DNA of 8,323 bases from assembly GCA_964530165.1 (NCBI GenBank), contig CAZGYE010000263.1:1-8323 (forward strand), in the 5' to 3' direction. The stretch is from CAZGYE01 sp964530165. Its GTDB lineage: Bacteria; Planctomycetota; Planctomycetia; Planctomycetales; Planctomycetaceae. Under the pieces are notes generated by a model. That model was not told the DNA's origin, ran no database searches, and saw only the letters and a list, made by a program, of their open reading frames with translations. The translations under genes and the position numbers were made by a program. Shown here in pieces: positions 6,533 to 8,323 of the stretch (position 1 is the stretch's first letter; every line of letters begins with the position of its first letter).

Positions 6533-6572
6533 AGCCGGGAGCGCAAGCGACCGGTCGCTTGTACTCTCGGCT
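6533..6572. repeat. REP-like inverted pair
   Basis: Two 20-bp units face each other, AGCCGGGAGCGCAAGCGACC (6533-6552) and, on the opposite strand from 6572, AGCCGAGAGTACAAGCGACC. They agree at 17 of 20 positions. The centre, 6544-6561, is a perfect 18-bp palindrome, so the RNA could form a stem of up to about 17 pairs with one interior mismatch. It sits between the two minus-strand genes, 34 bp before the oxidoreductase start. Related AGCCGG-type palindromes are common between planctomycete genes (from memory). A role in transcript ending or mRNA stability is possible. Confidence 0.7.
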
Positions 6573-6605
6573 GATGTAGAACTCTACTGCCTGGATCGTT
6601 GATTT

Positions 6606-7928
6606 CTACGCCTGCCCTTTCTTATCGTTGCGGGCTGAATGCTGCAACTGTTCGGCCAAGGCGAGCGCCTCGGCTTGCGTGTGGATTACGCCGTTGAGTT
6701 GGGCGTCGCGGACCGATTCCAGAATCCCTTTGAAACGCGGCCCCGGCTGGAATCCATGCGCGATGAGGTCGTCACCGGTGAGCAGGGCAGGGGGGTTGAT
6801 CTCCTCTTGGGGCGTGTTCCGCAGGTACTCTTCGCAGAAGACGACCGGCGCCAGGTCGGCGTTGGCGGCGACTGTCTCGACGCGGAACAGCGCCAGCAGA
6901 TCGCCGATGTGCCGATGCGCCATCAACCGTTTCAGTCTGGACAGCGGCAGCGCGGGCGAGTCGAGGAGATCGTGCTGGTGCTCGACCAGCCAGCCGATGT
7001 GATCGGTTTCGTGGTTTGACAACCGCAGCCGGCGGCAAATGTTCCGCACGCGCTCGGCAACGGCAGTCGCCGACTCTTCCGGCCGCCTCCCCGCAGGTAC
7101 GGCGTGCAGCAGGACGGCGGCAGCCAACTCGAAACTCGGATCCGACAGCAGACTGAGCATCTGGAGCGTCTGTTCCCAGGCGTCGTCAGCCGGCCGGTCT
7201 GCAGCGTCGCCCAACAACGGGGTCATTTCAGGAACGATGACCACCAGCAAACCGACGTCACGCGTCAACCGCATGGCCCGCCTGCGATGCGGATCAAGGA
7301 GCATCCGCTTCAATTCCTGCGCGATTCGTTCGGCACTGACCACGAGGATTTCCTCGGCCATTTCGCGAATGGCGTCGGCCGTCACCTGATCCAACTGGAA
7401 ATCAAGCGTTGCCGCAAAGCGGACCGCGCGGAGCAAGCGGAGCTTGTCTTCGCGCATGCGGTCGTGCGGGTCGCCGATGGCGCGGACGACGCCGGCACGG
7501 AGGTCCTGCTTACCGCCGATGAAATCGAGCACCTTCTCCTCGACGGGATCGTAGAAGAGGCCGTTGATCGTGAAATCCCGCCGCTGGGCGTCGTCTTCGG
7601 GCGAGCTGAACACAACGTGCTCCGGGCGACGGCCGTCGAGATAAGGGCCTTCAGTGCGGAAGGTGGCGACTTCGACGTTGCCGGCCCGTTCTTCTCCGCA
7701 GACGATCATCACGCCGAAACTCGCCCCAACGGCCAGCGTCCGGCGATGTCCGAACAATCGGCGGACTTCATCCGGCCGGGCGTCGGTGGCCACGTCGTAA
7801 TCCTGTGGATCGCGTCCGAGCAGAACATCGCGCACGCAACCGCCGGCCCACAACGCCCGATGACCCGACTGCTGCAGCCGCCGGACAACGTCGACGGCAA
7901 ATTCCCGTTTCGGATCGCTGCCGGACAT
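6606..7928 (-). CDS. CCA tRNA nucleotidyltransferase / poly(A) polymerase family protein
   Basis: This 440-residue cytoplasmic enzyme belongs to the class II nucleotidyltransferase family, which adds CCA to tRNA 3' ends or A tails to RNA. The head domain shows the signature WAGGCVRDVLLGR (27-39) and metal-binding DYD (Asp43, Asp45), then RRDFTINGLFYDP (116-128). The neck has DRMREDKLRLLRAVRFAATL (156-175), which recognises incoming CTP/ATP in CCA enzymes. The C-terminal part is a helical, tRNA-binding type with no recognisable HD phosphohydrolase motif. Sequence alone does not separate CCA-adding, A-adding and poly(A) activities; Gly29-Gly30 and ED160-161 are intact, so it should be active. 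The start at 7928 lacks a close Shine-Dalgarno: AAAAGG ends 13 nt upstream, further than usual. No alternative in-frame ATG is visible nearby. It may depend on the promoter at 8013-8040. Confidence 0.92.
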   Translation of the reverse strand: MSGSDPKREFAVDVVRRLQQSGHRALWAGGCVRDVLLGRDPQDYDVATDARPDEVRRLFGHRRTLAVGASFGVMIVCGEERAGNVEVATFRTEGPYLDGRRPEHVVFSSPEDDAQRRDFTINGLFYDPVEEKVLDFIGGKQDLRAGVVRAIGDPHDRMREDKLRLLRAVRFAATLDFQLDQVTADAIREMAEEILVVSAERIAQELKRMLLDPHRRRAMRLTRDVGLLVVIVPEMTPLLGDAADRPADDAWEQTLQMLSLLSDPSFELAAAVLLHAVPAGRRPEESATAVAERVRNICRRLRLSNHETDHIGWLVEHQHDLLDSPALPLSRLKRLMAHRHIGDLLALFRVETVAANADLAPVVFCEEYLRNTPQEEINPPALLTGDDLIAHGFQPGPRFKGILESVRDAQLNGVIHTQAEALALAEQLQHSARNDKKGQA

Positions 7929-7962
7929 GATGGAACGCGCACCTTTTGCTTTGACCGTGGCC

Positions 7963-7994
7963 CGAGCACCAGGGGGCTGACGCCCCCTCGCTCG
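7963..7994. repeat. Intergenic hairpin repeat in the nucleotidyltransferase leader
   Basis: The perfect stem AGGGGGC/GCCCCCT with loop TGAC (7971-7988) is flanked by a second helix CGAGC/GCTCG (7963-7967 with 7990-7994), separated by an asymmetric ACC/C internal loop. It lies in the predicted 5' leader, about 35 nt before the start codon. GGGGGCTNACGCCCCC-type hairpins are familiar intergenic elements in planctomycete genomes (from memory), so it is probably a dispersed repeat rather than a gene-specific regulator. Confidence 0.6.
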
Positions 7995-8012
7995 CCCGTA
8001 TTCTGGACTTTG

Positions 8013-8040
8013 ATTCTACAGAGTCCACCGCGGAACACAA
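8013..8040 (-). promoter_or_regulatory. Possible promoter for the nucleotidyltransferase gene
   Basis: On the minus strand TTGTGT (8040-8035) and TAGAAT (8018-8013) are spaced by 16 bp. The -10 box is good (5 of 6), the -35 box poor (3 of 6). It would begin the transcript about 80 nt before the ATG, upstream of the hairpin repeat. Its -35 box overlaps the T tract of the preceding gene's terminator. Confidence 0.3.
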
Positions 8041-8071
8041 AAGAGGCCGGGCCGGGGCGGTTGCCGGCCTC
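8039..8071 (-). terminator. Intrinsic terminator of the DUF1559 gene
   Basis: Read on the minus strand, GAGGCCGG (8071-8064) pairs perfectly with CCGGCCTC (8050-8043) around a 13-nt loop and is followed directly by TTTT (8042-8039). It starts 51 nt past the DUF1559 stop codon. The 8-bp GC-rich stem plus T run is a standard rho-independent terminator, though the T run is short. Confidence 0.75.
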
Positions 8072-8122
8072 ATCGGTACGGCGTGCGTCGACTTGCACGA
8101 CGGCGCTCAGGTGATGCCGCCG

Positions 8123-8323
8123 TTAATAATCGCCGAGCGAGTGACTATCGGCCCGCTCGCCGAGGTAGCGGAACGTGTCGTAGTCCATGTTCTCGCCCAC
8201 AAACCGGACCGAGCCGTCACACAGCAAGAAGTGCACGCCTCCTTCATGCTGGCTCACGAAATTCACAATGTGGGTCGTTTGGTTCGGCGTGTGGTGCATG
8301 ACCATCGGCGTTGTTTGGCCGAC
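8123..8323 (-). CDS. DUF1559 family protein, C-terminal end (partial)
   Basis: Sixty-six codons of an open frame enter from the window edge and end at TAA (8123-8125). The pattern H-EGGVHFLLC-DG is the H-X9-DG motif of planctomycete DUF1559 prepilin-like proteins, followed by the usual SVRFVGENMDYDTFRYLGER, where the family has DGSVRFisenid...l..L. These proteins normally start with a type IV pilin-like N-methylation segment, are about 300-400 residues long, and are secreted; their function is unknown. Only the tail is visible. An internal ATG at 8305 is not the real start, because the family's conserved region extends upstream of it. Confidence 0.88.
   Translation of the reverse strand, partial: VGQTTPMVMHHTPNQTTHIVNFVSQHEGGVHFLLCDGSVRFVGENMDYDTFRYLGERADSHSLGDY

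Noticed and set aside
6576..6587. GTAGAACTCTAC as part of a terminator after the nucleotidyltransferase gene
   Set aside because: The stem is 5 bp with a 2-nt loop, too tight to fold, and no T run follows.
7104..8114. A 336-codon plus-strand open frame, and similar ones at 5633-6514
   Set aside because: They mirror the nucleotidyltransferase and oxidoreductase genes, whose motifs are unambiguous on the minus strand.
1..8323. CRISPR array, toxin-antitoxin pair or defence cassette
   Set aside because: No regularly spaced direct repeats, no paired small ORFs with SD sites and no defence-type domains were found on either strand.

Overview
The window looks like a high-GC chromosome fragment from a planctomycete, probably Pirellulales-like. 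It carries a paired PSCyt1/DUF1549/DUF1553 protein and DUF1501 protein, plus the tail of a DUF1559 (H-X9-DG) protein. These families are strongly expanded in Planctomycetes. All recognisable host genes lie on the minus strand, so biological order runs from high to low coordinates.

From 8323 down to 5393: the last 66 codons of a DUF1559 prepilin-like protein end in a good intrinsic terminator. Next come a hairpin-containing leader and a CCA-adding/poly(A) polymerase-type nucleotidyltransferase (6606-7928). A 40-bp REP-like inverted pair follows, then a Gfo/Idh/MocA-family NAD(P)-dependent oxidoreductase (5393-6499). These are ordinary housekeeping or metabolic genes.

From 5365 down to about 5150: the intergenic gap holds a plus-strand (antisense to its neighbours) wreck of a group II intron. 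It has a frameshifted, internally deleted scrap of reverse transcriptase/maturase, followed by a well-preserved domain V and a domain VI-like hairpin with a bulged adenosine.

From 5093 down to 468: a two-gene operon with a 4-nt intergenic gap. It encodes a 1040-residue exported PSCyt1-DUF1549-LamG-like-DUF1553 protein with two CxxCH motifs, and a 488-residue Tat-exported DUF1501 protein of the alkaline phosphatase/sulfatase-like fold. The pair probably acts together in the periplasm or at the cell surface; the substrate is unknown. An 11-codon mini-ORF with a strong Shine-Dalgarno overlaps the first start codon as ATGA.

From about 463 down to 1: right after the DUF1501 stop lies the decapitated C-terminus of a VOC/glyoxalase-fold protein, then a consensus-like sigma70 promoter and a tRNA-Pro(CGG). 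The DUF1553-DUF1501 operon is thus bracketed by debris on both sides, which suggests that it, or its surroundings, has been rearranged. I see no CRISPR array, complete mobile element or obvious new defence system. The most unusual material is the intron relic, the VOC relic, the mini-ORF and the REP pair.
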